52,360 nucleotides of DNA from Euprymna scolopes (GCA_024364805.1 CM044488.1:45594113-45646472); one strand, 5' to 3'. Positions 1 through 10,454 are shown, counted from the first letter of the stretch. The notes: generated by a model from the letters alone, not told the origin. Numbers and translations are program-made.

Positions 1-105
1 TAGGGATCAAAGTTTTAAAAAATTGACTGTTTTTTTTTTTCTTTTTTTTTTTTGCTCAATATACACCTTAAAACACCCGGCCAACGCCGGGCGTAAATGC
101 TAGTA
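1..105 (-). repeat. End fragment of SINE-like family with CGGGCAACGCCGGG-type terminus
   Basis: The stretch has a long T tract, then a TTGCTCAATATACACC-like segment, then ACACCCGGCCAACGCCGGGC and TGCTAGTAG. The same order occurs at the end of the repeat at 11549-11973 and, inverted, at the start of the one at 51059-51479. I read it as a truncated minus-strand copy cut off by the window edge. No coding potential is visible. The family has no name I can give with confidence. Confidence 0.55.
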
Positions 106-126
106 GTGAATAAAAACCTAATGTGT

Positions 127-420
127 AGGGTTATTCCATGTCAAAGAACCAGCAAAAAGTTGAAATCTGCACCCACCGACACCGAATTACTTGAAAGACT
201 ATCTTATTGAATAGTTTAAGAAATTACTTAGCACAATATGAACATTTGAGGAGCTTGAGAGCATTAGGATGATTGTCTTTATCAAATTCGAACGGTAACG
301 TTTAGGACCAAATAATTTGTCAAAATTTCCTAACTAATGAAGAGGAATATTTGTGCCCAATTTCAAGTAATTCGGTGTCGGTGGGTGTAATGACCTGGTG
401 AATTGACATGGAATGACCCT
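127..420. mobile_element. Non-autonomous inverted-repeat DNA element (MITE), about 294 bp
   Basis: The two ends are inverted copies of AGGGTYATTCCATGTCAA. A second inverted block follows inside, CACCCACCGACACCGAATTA plus CTTGAAA, at about 163-192 and 356-386. The middle is AT-rich with no open frame. Terminal plus subterminal inverted repeats, short length and no coding capacity fit a MITE mobilised by a transposase made elsewhere. The same dinucleotide, GT, lies outside each end, but I cannot define a target duplication. The superfamily is not assigned. Confidence 0.7.
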
Positions 421-424
421 GTAA

Positions 425-1235
425 TTAAATTATAAAAATTATGTTGACATAAGAAATATGTGCAAAACCAGGTAGGTATAACTAGTAGATTTCTTTTCAA
501 TTACGATTTTTTTTTTACTAAAATATCACTATTTTTCAAGGCCCAATAACCAATCAAGGATAAGGGTTAAATGAGTGTCAGATGGTCAGTGAGACAATAC
601 CATAATGATTAGTAATGATGGTGGTGATTAGGCAAAGTTGATTCAAAGGGCGGAATTTGTTCAGATTGGATTTGAAAACAACCAGATTGTAGTCAGCTGG
701 AAAGCAGCCCTGTGGCACTATGTTCAATAGACGAGCAGTTCTAGAAAACAAACTCATTTACGTTTAATTTTCAAATCATTTTTCATAAGCAGGTGATCTT
801 GATTATGAAACGTAAAACTAAATTACCAGTACAAATGAGGAGTGTTCACATTCGTGTGGATGTTATTACATCTTTCATGAGAGCCTTGTCCCCTCAAACT
901 TCCCAACGAAAAATTAAGTTCGACCTCATAGGATTCGTAACATCATAGTACAATAGTAGCTTTAGTAGTATTAGTATAGTCAAGAGTAGACGCGTTTGAT
1001 GCATGCAGCTTTTTTTAAGTACAGCCAGCTGACTTTACAAACTCTGAAGTGTTTGGTCACACTCATTTAAATTAGTAGAGCAACTCGGTCATACAAAAGG
1101 AATAAGCTGTAATTTTTAACCTTGTAATCATGCCAGTTTTACTTTGACTTGTAAAAAAAAAAAAAAAAAAAAAAAAGTTTTAAAAACTGGAAAGCTTTGT
1201 AATGGATGAATTTTTAATAAAATGTTGTAATATAT
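425..1235. other. No gene seen; AT-rich sequence with a poly-A tract
   Basis: No open frame of useful length and no match to the other repeats in the window. A pure A tract at about 1154-1176 may be the tail of an old retroposon, but I cannot see its head. Confidence 0.5.
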
Positions 1236-1240
1236 GAATA

Positions 1241-1533
1241 TACGGCATAATCATGTTCAACACACTGGTTCCTGCGATCACCGAAGTTAAGCAATGATGA
1301 GCCTGGCCAGTACCAGGTGGGACTTCCAGATGCTGTATGTGCTTTCCGCTTATCTAGGCACTGTTTCCATTCGTCCTGGACTTCTCCTTGCCACTGGACT
1401 GGACTCAAGCGGTGCCGATTCAGGAGAAGTGCGGCTGAGGATTGCGCAACCTTTGCCACATAATTACACTTGCAGCTGCCCCTACGGGGGGGGGGGGATC
1501 CTTTGTCTTTCAAGACTGAACAGAAGCTCAATA
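1241..1533 (+). mobile_element. 5S rRNA-headed SINE, body type 1
   Basis: The first 100 bases (1241-1341) read as a 5S rRNA gene: CACTGGTTCCTGCGATCACC, then GAAGTTAAGCAATGATGAGC (box A region) and GGCCAGTACCAGGTGGGA (box C region), ending GATGCTGTATGT. These are the internal Pol III promoter parts of 5S genes. A non-5S body follows (1342-1533), from CTTTCCGCTTATCTAGGCAC to AGACTGAACAGAAGCTC. The same head and body recur inverted at 39030-39322, so this is a retroposon and not a lone 5S pseudogene. A run of about 10 G interrupts the body. It cannot make functional 5S rRNA: the terminal stem is lost and the head has many changes. Confidence 0.8.
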
Positions 1534-1534
1534 T

Positions 1535-2255
1535 ATAAATATAATATAATAGTTAAAAAATATAAATCAACGATAATATATATTGAAATAAACATGAATA
1601 GTGTGTAACACTAAGAGAGATAATTCGGTATATATCATTAGGAACAACTGATTGGAAGTATTATATAAAAAGTGGGAATTGTTTGCAAGAAGCTAGTTTT
1701 GAAGCTTCTATAATATAAAAATAAGAGTTTGATTTTTTTATTTGTTCAACCTCATCACCAAATCACTGTGTTGAGGAAAACTCTAGCATATAATCGATCA
1801 TTATTACTTTTGGAATACAGCTTCTAGGCAAAAGAGTAATGTCTGGTTGCTTTGTGAACCAAATTTTAAGTCTAATTTTGGAAACTAGCTAATATTGGAC
1901 ACGATAAAGTCATAAAAACAAATTAGAATATAAACCTGGTTAAATATAAAAATTAATGAGAAAATGATTAGAAAATTACTTAATTTGCAGTATAAATTAC
2001 ACAATTGTTTTCAGTAAAATTGAATTTTGACAAAAATGAGTGAAATAGATTCAAGAACTTAAATTGCAAATCTATTTAGTATCTGTCCGAAGCTGAAACT
2101 ATTACTCATTTAGTGTTTCTACACCAAATGAATATGGTTGAACAAATCAACTGGAATGCTTTGGTTCAGCCTTAATGTGTTTTTCAAAAGTGTGTTGCCA
2201 TCCTTATCCAGTATTGTGTGTGTGTGAAAATATTAAGGAGATATTTTTTAGATTA
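1535..2255. other. No gene seen; AT-rich unassigned sequence
   Basis: Only short frames with simple composition. No shared repeat and no tRNA- or 5S-like block recognised. Confidence 0.45.
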
Positions 2256-2430
2256 CTCAGTCCAGGAAAAAGTTAGGGTCATGTTAAAATGATGATCTAT
2301 TATGAAATAATTGATTAAACAAAAAGATTAATCAAAATAAAAGCCACCACTGTCCACAAGCTTCTGCCAGTTTTCAGATTTAGCCATCTTTTGGCTTTGA
2401 ATCCAAATTCCTGTCAGATTTAAAAAAAAA
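2255..2430 (-). mobile_element. Possible mariner transposase C-terminal remnant
   Basis: On the minus strand about 2320-2430 reads SENWQKLVDSGGFYFD followed by a stop. Mariner transposases often end with a similar arginine/asparagine-tryptophan-x-lysine, valine-aspartate, glycine, tyrosine-phenylalanine pattern. Beyond the stop comes an AT-rich 3' tail. The stretch is short and I cannot see the catalytic residues or an inverted terminal repeat, so this is a suggestion resting on one motif. Confidence 0.3.
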
Positions 2431-2774
2431 AAAAAAAACAGTGACATTTTATAAAGAACTGCAGTAAGATAGAGCAAACGTCCAGATTCTAGGATGGATG
2501 CGGCAGATAGTTGTATGCTATCAGATTCTCCAATCTTGTAGGTCTTTTGTCAGTATGAAGACTTTTGGCAGAAGATAGTCAACAATGGTTTTTACTTGAA
2601 ATGATTGTTTTTTGTCTGAATGAATTCTTGTATAATAAAACATTACTTATTACACGGTGTAAAATATTTCCTCAAACATTCACAATCAAAACGCAAACAC
2701 CAATATTCACAAACAAACACAAAAATCTCATATTACAAATCAAATGCAGAATATTAAAATTTCAAACCTCAATT

Positions 2775-3175
2775 TTTTAAATTTCAAATATTAATTTTTT
2801 CATTTCATTTCAAATATTAATTTTTTTCATTTCATTTCAAATATCATTTCATTTCAAATATCAAATTTTCATTTCATTTCAAATATTAATTTTTTTCATT
2901 TCATTTCAAATATCAATTTTTTTCATTTCAAATATCAATTTTTTTCATTTCATTTTAAATTAGATTTTTTTCATTTCAAATATCAATTTTTTTCATTTCA
3001 TTTTAAATTAGATATTTTTCATTTTATTTTAAATATTAATTTTTTTCATTTCATTTTAAATATCAATTTTTTTCATTTCATTTTAAATTAGATTTTTTTC
3101 ATTTTATTTTAAATATTAATTTTTTTCATTTCATTTTAAATATTAATTTTTTTCATTTCATTTTGAATATTAATA
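2775..3175. repeat. AT-rich minisatellite, about 27-bp unit, roughly 15 copies
   Basis: Units follow the pattern TTTTTTCATTTCATTTTAAA plus TATTAA. Variants read AAATATCAA or AAATTAGA in the second half, and some units lack part of the CATTTC doublet. Neighbouring units with the same variant (TTAGATTTTTTTCATTTC) recur in alternation, which suggests higher-order duplication of two- or three-unit blocks. It is non-coding. Confidence 0.85.
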
Positions 3176-3369
3176 TTTAAAATGAAAAATATTTTCACTG
3201 TAATTTCTAATAATGAATCTATTTTCACACATCTAACATTTTCAGAGTTTCTGTTTAGTTAAAAGTATATTTTTCTCTGGCCTCAGAAATAGAAAAACTG
3301 ATACAGTTATTAATGTTTTAATTATGCTTGACTATCAACTTATTAAGCAAGGATAATCACCACCAAGAT

Positions 3370-3620
3370 CTCTCTCCTCGGATTAACACTTGATTACATT
3401 AAGAATTAAAATTATATTTGAAGATCCTTTTATGGATTTACATAGTTCCTTTTAGGGTTATTATCTGTACTTCATTCCAGTTTGGTTTTCCATGGATTGT
3501 ATCTAGGTATTTTATTATTCATTTACATTAGACCAATTGTCCTTATGTTTATTTTAAGAACGTTGTTGTTTTCAAGTCATCCTTGAGGTCATGTCATGTC
3601 GTGAGAACAAACGTAGTTAT
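3370..3620. repeat. Diverged dispersed repeat related to 24540-24790
   Basis: The segment contains TAACACTTGATT, and further on a block around TTCAAGTCATCCTTGAGGTC and CATGTCGTGA, in the same order as TAACACTTGATTCTGC, then TTTAAGCCATTCGTCAGGTC and TATTTCGTGA at 24561-24740. Identity is low by eye, so this is an old copy. No terminal repeats found. Confidence 0.35.
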
Positions 3621-3952
3621 TAAAATCCAACTAGAGACTTGAAATACTTACATTACATAGTTTTTTTTCTTTTTTAATGCCCAAGAACTGTTTTGAAAAA
3701 TTTGTTCAGGTGTGTTCTTTCTTTGGCAATAGCACTGAAATGGCTTCTTAAGTCTGGTGCACTCTATGCACAAAACGGAACATAATTAATCTGAGGTTTT
3801 CGATGGTGGTTACCTTTGTTGTATGCAAGACCAGCAATGGAGAGATGCATAATGCCACACTTCACACACACAAAGTGTCTTGGCCTATTATCAAAATAAT
3901 TTATGTGATTTTTTTTTTGTTTCATGGTAATATGAGATATATACACACACAC

Positions 3953-4565
3953 ACTAGTGCATTTTGTGAACCGGATGTCTGTATATGTATGCTCGGTCTT
4001 GCCCAGCACCTGACAAACTGCTGGATTGTTGATCAAATCTTAAAAGCACTAGGAAACAGAAAATAACATTTATTGGATGTGAATTGCAATAATAAAAAAA
4101 ATTTTAAATGGAAAAGCAATAAAATAAAATATAACCTACCATAAGTTTTATAAATAAATTGTTTTATCTATTTATTTTTTTTAAGTAAAATCATTTTTTT
4201 TTTCCATGCTGCTTAAAAAGCAATTGTTTTTAGGAGGGAGGAGAGGGTACAGTTGGGGTTTAGGATTTAGGGTTTGTTTCTCCAATCAGTAACAGTATGT
4301 TCTGAGCCCACCCTAGATTCTTCTTCAGATTTTTTTTTTGGAGGTGTGTGTGTGTGGGGGGGGTCATGTCCTGCACCTCATCTCGGATAAATTTATCAAA
4401 AGTTATCTGCTAATTATGTGGCTTCTCATTGGGTAATTGCATTTGCTGTCGCTTTCTGATTTAAGATTTTGTCGGCAACGCTTGGAATAATTCAGTAGTT
4501 TACATCAGGTGCAGGGCAAACCTGACCAGACGTTTATACACATCTAGTTCACAAAATGCACTAAT
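3953..4565. repeat. Inverted-repeat element with arms of about 75 bp
   Basis: The left arm (about 3953-4030) runs AGTGCATTTTGTGAACC, then TCTTGCCCAGCACCTGAC, then CTGCTGGATTGTT. The right arm (about 4490-4565), read on the minus strand, has the same order: AGTGCATTTTGTGAACTAG, TTTGCCCTGCACCTGA, CTACTGAATTATT. The 460-bp spacer is AT-rich with a TGTGTGTGTGGGGGGG stretch. It could be a fold-back or MITE-type element, or two copies of one SINE in opposite orientation. An (AC)n tract and a CT-rich tract lie just outside the arms. Confidence 0.6.
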
Positions 4566-5034
4566 AACACCCCTCTCTCTCTTATATATATAAAGCTTTT
4601 AGTCAATTATAAATGGGAAAAACAAAAATGAGTATGCGTTCAACGTTCAACATAATAATAATGCAAGTCCAAAATCTACTATCGACAAACATCATCCACA
4701 GTAACAACACGAACTGAAATAAACATACTAATAATATAGAAGCATTTCCCTCTTCTGTATTCATAGTGACAGTCATATCATCATAACGCTAATCTGTGGC
4801 CTCCAAAAGGTTTGAAGCCATAGAATACTAACTAATCTGCAAATTGCAAACATATGAACCTGTATAAGCCGATTTCACTACTGGAAAATTTTAAAAACCA
4901 AAAGAGATTCATCTACATGAAACATAAGCAGGAGACCCAACCTGAAAATGTGAAATAGCAAAGGGCGTCACCAGCTGTTTTCTATGCAAATGTTTTTCAT
5001 ATTAGTTTTGTGTGAAATCAACTGTTTGTCATTA
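4566..5034. other. No gene seen
   Basis: Non-coding AT-rich sequence lying between the inverted-repeat element and the Gypsy fossil. Nothing recognised. Confidence 0.45.
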
Positions 5035-6240
5035 CTTTGTGTGAAATCTTAATTTTTCATTTTTCTATTTCAGCATGTATACCTGTGATGCTAGAAAAAC
5101 AAAGCCTTATTAACTGGTTATCATTCGTCTTCCATGTTCCAAATCATTATGACTTATTCATCTAGAATCTAATTTGAACACTTAAGTGTTAACTTTAAAA
5201 GGTCCCCTACCATCTAATAGTCGAAACAAATATCTATTAACAATTATCGACTAATATTCATGCCTCCCCTTTGCCTTCTCTTGTCAAGATATGTCCTCAC
5301 AAACAGTCATTAATTGTTTCCGTCAATTATTTTTGCCATTTGGCAAGCCTTCCTTTATTCATTCTGATAGAGGTCCATCATTCCTTTCAACAGAACCAAA
5401 AGAGATTTTGCATAGAAAGGGAATAGCAACCAGCTGCACAATTACCTATAACCTACCGGGAAATGGCCAGGTAGAACAACTAAATGCCAGGTCATGGAAA
5501 ACGATATCATTGGCATTGAAGTTGTGAAGACTGCCAATTTCTCATTGGGAATCAGTTTTGCGCAATGCCTTGCGTTCCATTTGTTCGTTATTGTGTACTG
5601 CCACTAACACTATACCTCATGAGCAAATTATTCCAGTATAATCAGAAATCAATATCTGGTACCTCTTTTCCCAAGTGGCTTTTGAATTCAAGTCCTGTCC
5701 TAATGAAACTTAACATGCAGTCATCTAAGTATGAGCCCTTTGTCAATGAAGTTGAATTGCTAGAATGCAACTCTCAATACGCCCATGTTAGACTTCCAAC
5801 TGGAAGGGAGGAAACAGTGTCGCTGCGGCAACTTGCCCAAAAATCACAAAATGTATCACCTAATACTAATGACTCTTTTCTTACCGGAGAGTCCATCTCT
5901 ACAACCAGATGCCTCATTTGAATTGGGTGTATCCAAAGAATCTTGTGAAACTTCACAGGCTGATATAACACTCGATAAGAACCTATCAGAACTCATCCTT
6001 AGACAACGTGTCCCTATCATCTAAGAAACGGCGATGCTTGAACTTGAACCTTTGTATATCATTTCATAACCCCTGCGTGAACTCTTTCCACTCAAGGTGA
6101 ATGTCATTAGCATTGTTACTTAGTGTAAAAGCTTAGCAATTTTTCATTCTATTTCAGCATGCATACCTGTGATTCTAGATGAATAAAGACTTATAAACTG
6201 GTTATCATTTGTCTTCAGTGTTTCGAATCATTACACTGTT
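5035..6240 (+). mobile_element. Ty3/Gypsy LTR-retrotransposon fossil, 3' part
   Basis: About 5290-5530 encodes part of an integrase core: a leucine-proline-phenylalanine-glycine-x-proline stretch, then HSDRGPSF, then a GNGQVEQLN-like block. About 5700-5860 matches the segment usually following integrase in octopus-type Gypsy elements (valine-glutamate-leucine...YAHVRLPTGREETVSLRQLA). Two related repeats, about 80% alike by eye, lie at 5040-5155 and 6120-6236. Both contain CTATTTCAGCATG, ACTGGTTATCATT and a polyadenylation-like AATAAAG or its remnant, so they look like LTR pieces. Gag, protease, reverse transcriptase and most of integrase are absent. It is broken in several places and looks old. 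The exact outer ends are uncertain. Confidence 0.75.
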
Positions 6241-7560
6241 TCTGTGATTTAAAAACAAGTCATTAATTTCATGGTTCTTCCACAGCAGTGATCAAAATAC
6301 TTTTTATTTCTAGGCATACGATTCACTCCTAAACTATTGCAGCGATCATTATGAATTATGTATATTCAGTATTCACGACAAGGTGGGCACATTATTATTA
6401 TTTTTTTTTTTTTGTAAACTTAACCATTCAAATAAATAAATGAGGTACAAAATATCAGAGAAAAAAATTACTCTATATCAAATTTTGAGTTACGTAATAA
6501 AATTTTAATCAAACCGATAATTGTTAAAGTTTCCAACCCCCCTCATTCTTTGCATAAAACTAAATATAGCTCACATTTGGATCCTTTACACCTAGCAGAT
6601 GTGTTCCAAAATTCACAATGTTTAATTTACTATTTCAGCAACGAATCTTATAGATACAAACAAACATAAATAACATTCATTTTACAAAGAAATATAGTGC
6701 AGAGGAAAGATTGCTGACTCTTGCACAAGTGGTCAAATTTTGAATCTGTTTTAAACATTCACCAGGTCTAGCCACACTGAGAAGACCTTATATGGCAAAA
6801 CAGCTGTCCATTGATACTCCCCCCCACACACACACACATACATACATACATACATACACACGGTGTGTGTGTATGTGTTTTATCCACACACAGCTGTTTC
6901 ACTATATTATGACTCTTCTGTGTCGCTAGTGGTGTTCATCCAAGACTTTTGATGCCATGGGTAAACATTTGCATCTGGTGGTAGGAAAAGCCCTAATAAG
7001 GGAGTTTTAAGAATGTGTTTACTATGACAGTATTTTGACTTTTTTAATTTTTCATTGTTAATGAGATGGAAAAGTTGAGATGAAGAATGATTAAGAAAAT
7101 TGGACCAAGTTCCAAAGACTTACAAAAGGATTCATGACAGGAATTTGTTGACATTGGATTAAGACAATTATGTTGTAATCTGTAGCAAAAAAGTCCTATG
7201 ATAATGTGTCCCACAGGCAGTAAGTCCTTGCAAAGAAGCTTTGTCCATAAAAATTCTGCATGACATTAGGAACATGGAGGAGAGAAAAGTCTTTTTCCAT
7301 TGACATAGAGAGAGGAGGTTTTGCTGTAAATGTGTTCAAGGAGGAACCAGAGATCAGAGCTCAGTTAAATACCTTTCATGGAAGTAATGACAGAGTACTG
7401 TAAATGGCTCTTCCATGACAAAGGGGCAATAAGGAAGAAAAGCAGTCACTCCCTACTAGATTTTGAAGTCAGTTGCAAAGTTAATTTGCAGATTGGTTTT
7501 GAAGGGGGGGGGGGGAAAGAAAAAAAAAAAAGACAATTTTATTGATTAGTAATTTTTATT
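6241..7560. other. No gene seen; unassigned sequence with AC/GT simple repeats
   Basis: Short frames only. An (AC)n-(CATA)n-(GTGT)n stretch at about 6820-6895 can fold back on itself. A CTAGCCACACTGA segment near 6770, followed by ACAGCTGT, is repeated near 27555, which hints at a common short retroposon. A G run followed by an A run occurs at 7504-7532. Confidence 0.4.
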
Positions 7561-7564
7561 TATT

Positions 7565-8105
7565 TTTAATCCTTTAAGATTAGGTTTCATAATTTGTGCA
7601 TTCATTCATTCATTTTGCAGGCTGTTATCCTCATCTTCATAGTTATTGTTTCACCACGTTTCGGCCAACTCATCTTTCGGTCTTTTGCAGATGATTAACC
7701 GTGATGGAATAGGTTGGTTGTTTTTGTTTTACGGCATGTCAACCCTTTTCCGGTTATTCAATGCCAAATCCAAAGATTTTGAAGAAAAATTATTTAATAG
7801 AATATATTTATTGTTTTCAAGTCGGTTTCTATTTAACCCATAGTTAAGTACTACCACTCTGGATCAGTGAACCTGGGAGCAATGGTAATTAAAGGGTGGC
7901 TCCACACTCCCCAAAGCCCAGAAGCTGGAGCCTCACCACTGGATATAGTTTAAGGTCATATCCAGGACCGCGATGGGATAGGAACATGTAGTCTTGTAAC
8001 TTATCCCCAATAATTACTGTCTTCCACGGTTAATCCGCTGAAGAAAGCCAGAGGATGAGTTAACCGAAACGTGCTGAAACAACAACTATAAAGATGATGA
8101 CAGAC
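7565..8105. repeat. Fold-back repeat copy (family FB1), interrupted by repeat A
   Basis: The left part (about 7565-7712) has TTTAATCCTTTAAGATTAGG, CATAATTTGTGCATTCATTC, then TCATAGTTATTGTTTCACCA and CGTTTCGGCCAACTCATC. The right part (about 7975-8105) has the inverted counterpart: GGATGAGTTAACCGAAACGT, then GAAACAACAACTATAAAGAT. The same building blocks form the long palindrome at 34299-34760. Between the arms lies a copy of repeat A (7722-7840) and 130 bp of otherwise unseen sequence. It is non-coding. Mechanism and superfamily are unknown. Confidence 0.65.
7722..7840 (+). repeat. Partial copy of dispersed repeat A
   Basis: ACGGCATGTCAACCCTTTTC, then GGTTATTCAATGCCAAATCC and AAAGATTTTGAA, matches the start of the copies at 14047-14320 and 37160-37425 and, inverted, 30255-30625. 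It sits inside the fold-back element, so repeat A probably inserted second. Confidence 0.55.
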
Positions 8106-8520
8106 CACAGTTTGTTATTTTTTGTTCAATGTTTGTTTTGATTTTGACATAAGCAATAATTGTTTTGCAATATTGTTTTATTTCCAAATATATTTAGCAT
8201 TTGTGTTCAAATGCTCTATTCTTTAGAGGAGTCGACTTAATTTTGAACGATTTGTAAGTAAAACAGCAAATTGAGTTCTTTCTTTTCGGTCACATTTAAA
8301 AGAATAAATGAGATATACTTTTACACGCTTACAACCAAGTTATGAATGAGATGTTTATTATTTTAAATTAACATTTAAAATATTTCAACGTCATGTCACC
8401 TACTTTGCAAAGCTATACTGAGCCAGTAATGAAAACAGAATGTTAACCTATATTTCAAGAAAAAAATGGTAAGATTATGTTAAAATGAAAGAAAAGAAAA
8501 TTAGTCTGCAGTCTGTTGCC
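8106..8520. other. No gene seen
   Basis: AT-rich non-coding sequence with no recognised repeat. Confidence 0.4.
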
Positions 8521-8524
8521 TACT

Positions 8525-8526
<2 letters not shown>

Positions 8527-8567
<41 letters not shown>

Positions 8568-8662
8568 ATGCATATATATATGTGTCATATATGCATATAT
8601 ATATATATGCGTGTCATCCTTGCATATATATATATGTGTGTGCGTGCGTGTGTGTGTGTCAT
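8527..8662. repeat. Compound (TA)n/(TG)n microsatellite
   Basis: A (TA)n run is followed by (TG)n. Two further blocks of CATATATATA and TGCGTGTCATCC-type spacers end in a second (TG)n. The GTGTCAT(CCT) spacer recurs three times at spacings of roughly 33 and 45 bases, so the whole compound unit was duplicated. Frames through it encode only Tyr/Ile/Val/Cys strings and are not genes. Confidence 0.9.
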
Positions 8663-9278
8663 CCTAGAAATCAAGTCATATTTTATAGAATGTCCAGAAT
8701 GTATAAATTGGAAGTTTAACATGCCAATACTTAAAAGCAGTCTCATTATTATTCATTTTATTTACTTTGTTTTTTGGGTTTTTTTTTCAAACTACACTGT
8801 AATTTGATATCTTTTTGATGTATGGTAGGTTATTATGATAAATTACTATGTTGACAATAATTAAGGTCGGTTTGTTTATCAAGTGGCTGCAGACAGGTAG
8901 GCTAGAAAAAAAAAATACAGGTAACAACTGCTCGGCTACCTTAAAGTCTGTACATAGAGCCACTCTCCCTCACACATTCTCAAGTGGTTCTCCTTGCCTT
9001 GCTCACAACTGTGCCAATTATACCACGTCACTTGCTTACTCATTTGTTTAGTCGCAAATGGAGGATTGTGCTATCCACTTGCTTTCCACAGCAGCAAAAT
9101 GTGGCATAAGGCCGGAAGGTCGGAAAGTGGGAAGGAAGCCAGGTCCCCCATGCAGCACTACTTGGCTACAAAAATAACCGAGAATGTAGCTATCTGCATT
9201 CTCTGGTATAAGAATGCCTCAGGTGACCAGCAATAACCCTTCTCTCGCTTCCAGAAGCTGGCTGTATTCAAATTGAAT
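8663..9278. other. Unassigned sequence upstream of a 5S-derived element
   Basis: A block around 9097-9135 (ATGTGGCATAAGG, then GGTCGGAAAGTGGGAAGG) is echoed near 27176-27205 (ATGTGACACAAGG, then GTCGGAAAGTGGGAA). This points to a low-copy dispersed repeat. The two overlapping 67- and 80-codon frames here match no family I know and are not called genes. Confidence 0.4.
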
Positions 9279-9480
9279 ATGGCATAATCATGTTGATACA
9301 TCGGTTCCCTTTAAAATCATAGAAGTTTAGCATAGTTGAGCCTGGTCAGTATCAAATGAGTTCTCATTTGGGAATACCAGGTGCTGTATGAAGGTGGCTA
9401 TTGATACATCCTTGCAAGAACCGCGAAAACTTAACAGTTATCTCACCTGACAGTGTGATTAGGAACCACTTTTGGATTTA
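9279..9480 (+). mobile_element. 5S rRNA-derived head with a different downstream body
   Basis: The head (9279-9390) reads TATGGCATAATCATGTTGAT, CATCGGTTCCC, ATAGAAGTTTAGCATAGTTG, GCCTGGTCAGTATC and TTTGGGAATACCAGGTGCTG, which is the 5S order including box A and box C regions. The next bases (GTGGCTATTGATACATCCTT and on) do not match the body at 1342-1533 or the one after 44506. The boundaries of this body are not clear; 9480 is approximate. The copy is diverged and non-functional as rRNA. Confidence 0.65.
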
Positions 9481-9741
9481 ACATTACCATGAAGCTTCCT
9501 CCTTCGGAAGAAGTTGGTTCAACCTGCAGAGGAGGAGTGCTACTTTGATTGGTGGTACTTCCAGAAAACGAGAGAATGCCTGAAAAGGTAATCCTCCTGT
9601 CCTGGGATCAAACCAGACCATACCTAATCCCGGCAAAGAGACTAACGCTGGTTGTCAGAATGATTGCTAAAACTAACTTCAGCCAAGGATTTTTTATATG
9701 TCAGGTTCTTTTTGTAATATTTACAGCTATATTACATTGAA

Positions 9742-9814
9742 ACACTGAAGTTAAGCAACATCAAGCCTTGTCAGGATTTAGATAGGTGATTATTGGGGGA
9801 TACCAGACACTATT
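9742..9814 (+). mobile_element. Short 5S rRNA-derived fragment
   Basis: CACTGAAGTTAAGCAACATC, then AAGCCTTGTCAGGATTTAGA, TAGGTGATTATTGGGGGATA and CCAGACACTA keeps the 5S order from box A to the 3' end. The 5' third of the 5S unit is missing. It lies only about 350 bp after the 9279 copy in the same orientation. Confidence 0.55.
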
Positions 9815-10454
9815 AAGTTTGGCATAAATTTGGATATTTTGTTAATATCTTTGTAAAATTTATTTATCTCTCTCCTCCCACCTCGTTATAGGTGAAATAA
9901 TAGTGCAAACAAGATATGGGCAACTAGTTTAAGAGAAAAGAAACTCCCAAAATAATGCCAGTTTTCTCCACTTGTCCCAGCATTAACTCTTGCCGTCTTG
10001 AATTTCTTGGCAGTAAAGTTAAGCAATGTTGTATTGTAGCAAAATTAGAGGCAAGTGTGTAAATGATGTGAAAAGCGCAATTGTTCATATGGTTTGGCTA
10101 AAGTTTCCATTAGAAGTTAAGTTTAAAATTAGGACAAGGTGTGTCAAGATATTGAGTCACAGATAGGAAGTAGCTAGTGACGCATAGGAGATATGGTGAT
10201 CAATTATTTTTTTCTGAACCGTGTGGTGAGAGATGTTATGTTTTAGGGCAGCTACTCCTTTCCTCCTATAGGGGATGGGTTAGAATATTCTATATGTATA
10301 TTTATTGCATACTAGCAAAGAAAATCCTTGAAAGCATTGGTAAACATCAATTATTCCAAGTCATCATTTTTAATAACTTTTACAATCACTGTTAATAAAG
10401 AAACTACAAAAAAAATTATATTTGATTTGATGCAAAAATGTGCTGGATGACTTT
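9815..10454. other. No gene seen
   Basis: Non-coding. A 72-codon frame at 10177-10395 has no recognisable motif and ordinary AT-rich composition. Confidence 0.4.

Noticed and set aside
1214-1608. Overlapping 104- and 105-codon frames on both strands
   Set aside because: Both run through the 5S-headed SINE; codons follow the rRNA-derived sequence.
8485-8807. Three overlapping open frames rich in Tyr, Ile, Cys and Val
   Set aside because: They are translations of a (TA)n/(TG)n microsatellite in three phases.
9279-9390. Functional 5S rRNA gene
   Set aside because: Like the other 5S-like segments here it has many substitutions, lost terminal pairing and no T-run terminator directly after the unit.
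10019-10040. AGTAAAGTTAAGCAATGTTG, like 5S box A
   Set aside because: Only about 18 bases match and no other 5S part is nearby.
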